DNA of 5,072 nucleotides, taken from Eubacteriales bacterium (lineage in GTDB: Bacteria; Bacillota_A; Clostridia; Lachnospirales; Lachnospiraceae). The notes beneath the pieces are model-generated. The model was not told the DNA's origin. It saw nothing but the letters and a program-made list of their open reading frames with translations, and did no database searches. Shown here in pieces: positions 5,038 to 5,072 of the stretch. Location of the stretch: the NCBI GenBank assembly GCA_030527765.1, contig JAUNAE010000280.1, forward strand, positions 1 through 5,072, read 5' to 3'. Every line of letters begins with the position of its first letter. Position 1 is the stretch's first letter. The position numbers and the translations under genes were made by a program.

Positions 5038-5072
5038 ATCTCTTTGTTAATTAAATTAAAACCATTCTTATG

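Noticed and set aside
4725..5054. Plus-strand open frame of 109 codons at the right end
   Set aside because: It runs antisense to the start of the kinase gene, crosses its promoter, ribosome binding site and the hairpin, has no ribosome binding site of its own and resembles no family I know.

Overview
The window looks like chromosomal DNA of a Gram-positive gut-type Clostridia, most likely a Lachnospiraceae relative. This rests on moderate-to-low GC, strong AGGAGG-type ribosome binding sites, TTGACA/TATAAT promoters, and proteins that read like Lachnospiraceae versions of their families (the Rpn/PD-(D/E)XK protein, the YaiI/YqxD protein and the AlkZ-related protein). The assignment comes from recognition by eye, not from a search. 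No rRNA, tRNA, CRISPR array, insertion-sequence transposase or phage structural gene is visible.

Layout: (1) 1-555, minus strand: the first 185 codons of an Rpn-family PD-(D/E)XK nuclease, whose 3' end lies left of the window. (2) 556-911: a divergent regulatory region. A minus-strand promoter (747-775) serves the Rpn gene through a leader of about 185 nt that is rich in inverted repeats. A plus-strand promoter (794-821) serves the rightward genes. (3) 912-3615, plus strand: four genes, namely a stand-alone HIRAN-domain protein, a WYL-domain transcriptional regulator, a YaiI/YqxD (DUF188, PIN-like) protein and an AlkZ-related protein. The last three are close together (15 and 49 nt gaps) and probably form an operon. 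HIRAN is 126 nt upstream with no terminator in between. (4) 3650-3732: a large bidirectional terminator between convergent genes. (5) 3789-4889, minus strand: an orphan HipA-like kinase with a near-consensus promoter at 4925-4954. (6) 4890-5072: no gene. It holds the kinase promoter, a divergent extended -10 element, and a palindromic hairpin that could be a very short RNA or a REP-like repeat.

How the genes may work together (inference): HIRAN domains bind 3' ends of single-stranded DNA. Several WYL regulators control DNA-damage or phage-defence genes and sense nucleic-acid ligands. AlkZ proteins are DNA glycosylases, Rpn proteins are DNA endonucleases, and YaiI has a PIN-like fold. The window is therefore rich in proteins from nucleic-acid-handling families around a WYL regulator, which would fit a small DNA-stress or defence locus. 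Every link between the parts is unproven, and the set could also be ordinary accessory and housekeeping genes lying side by side.
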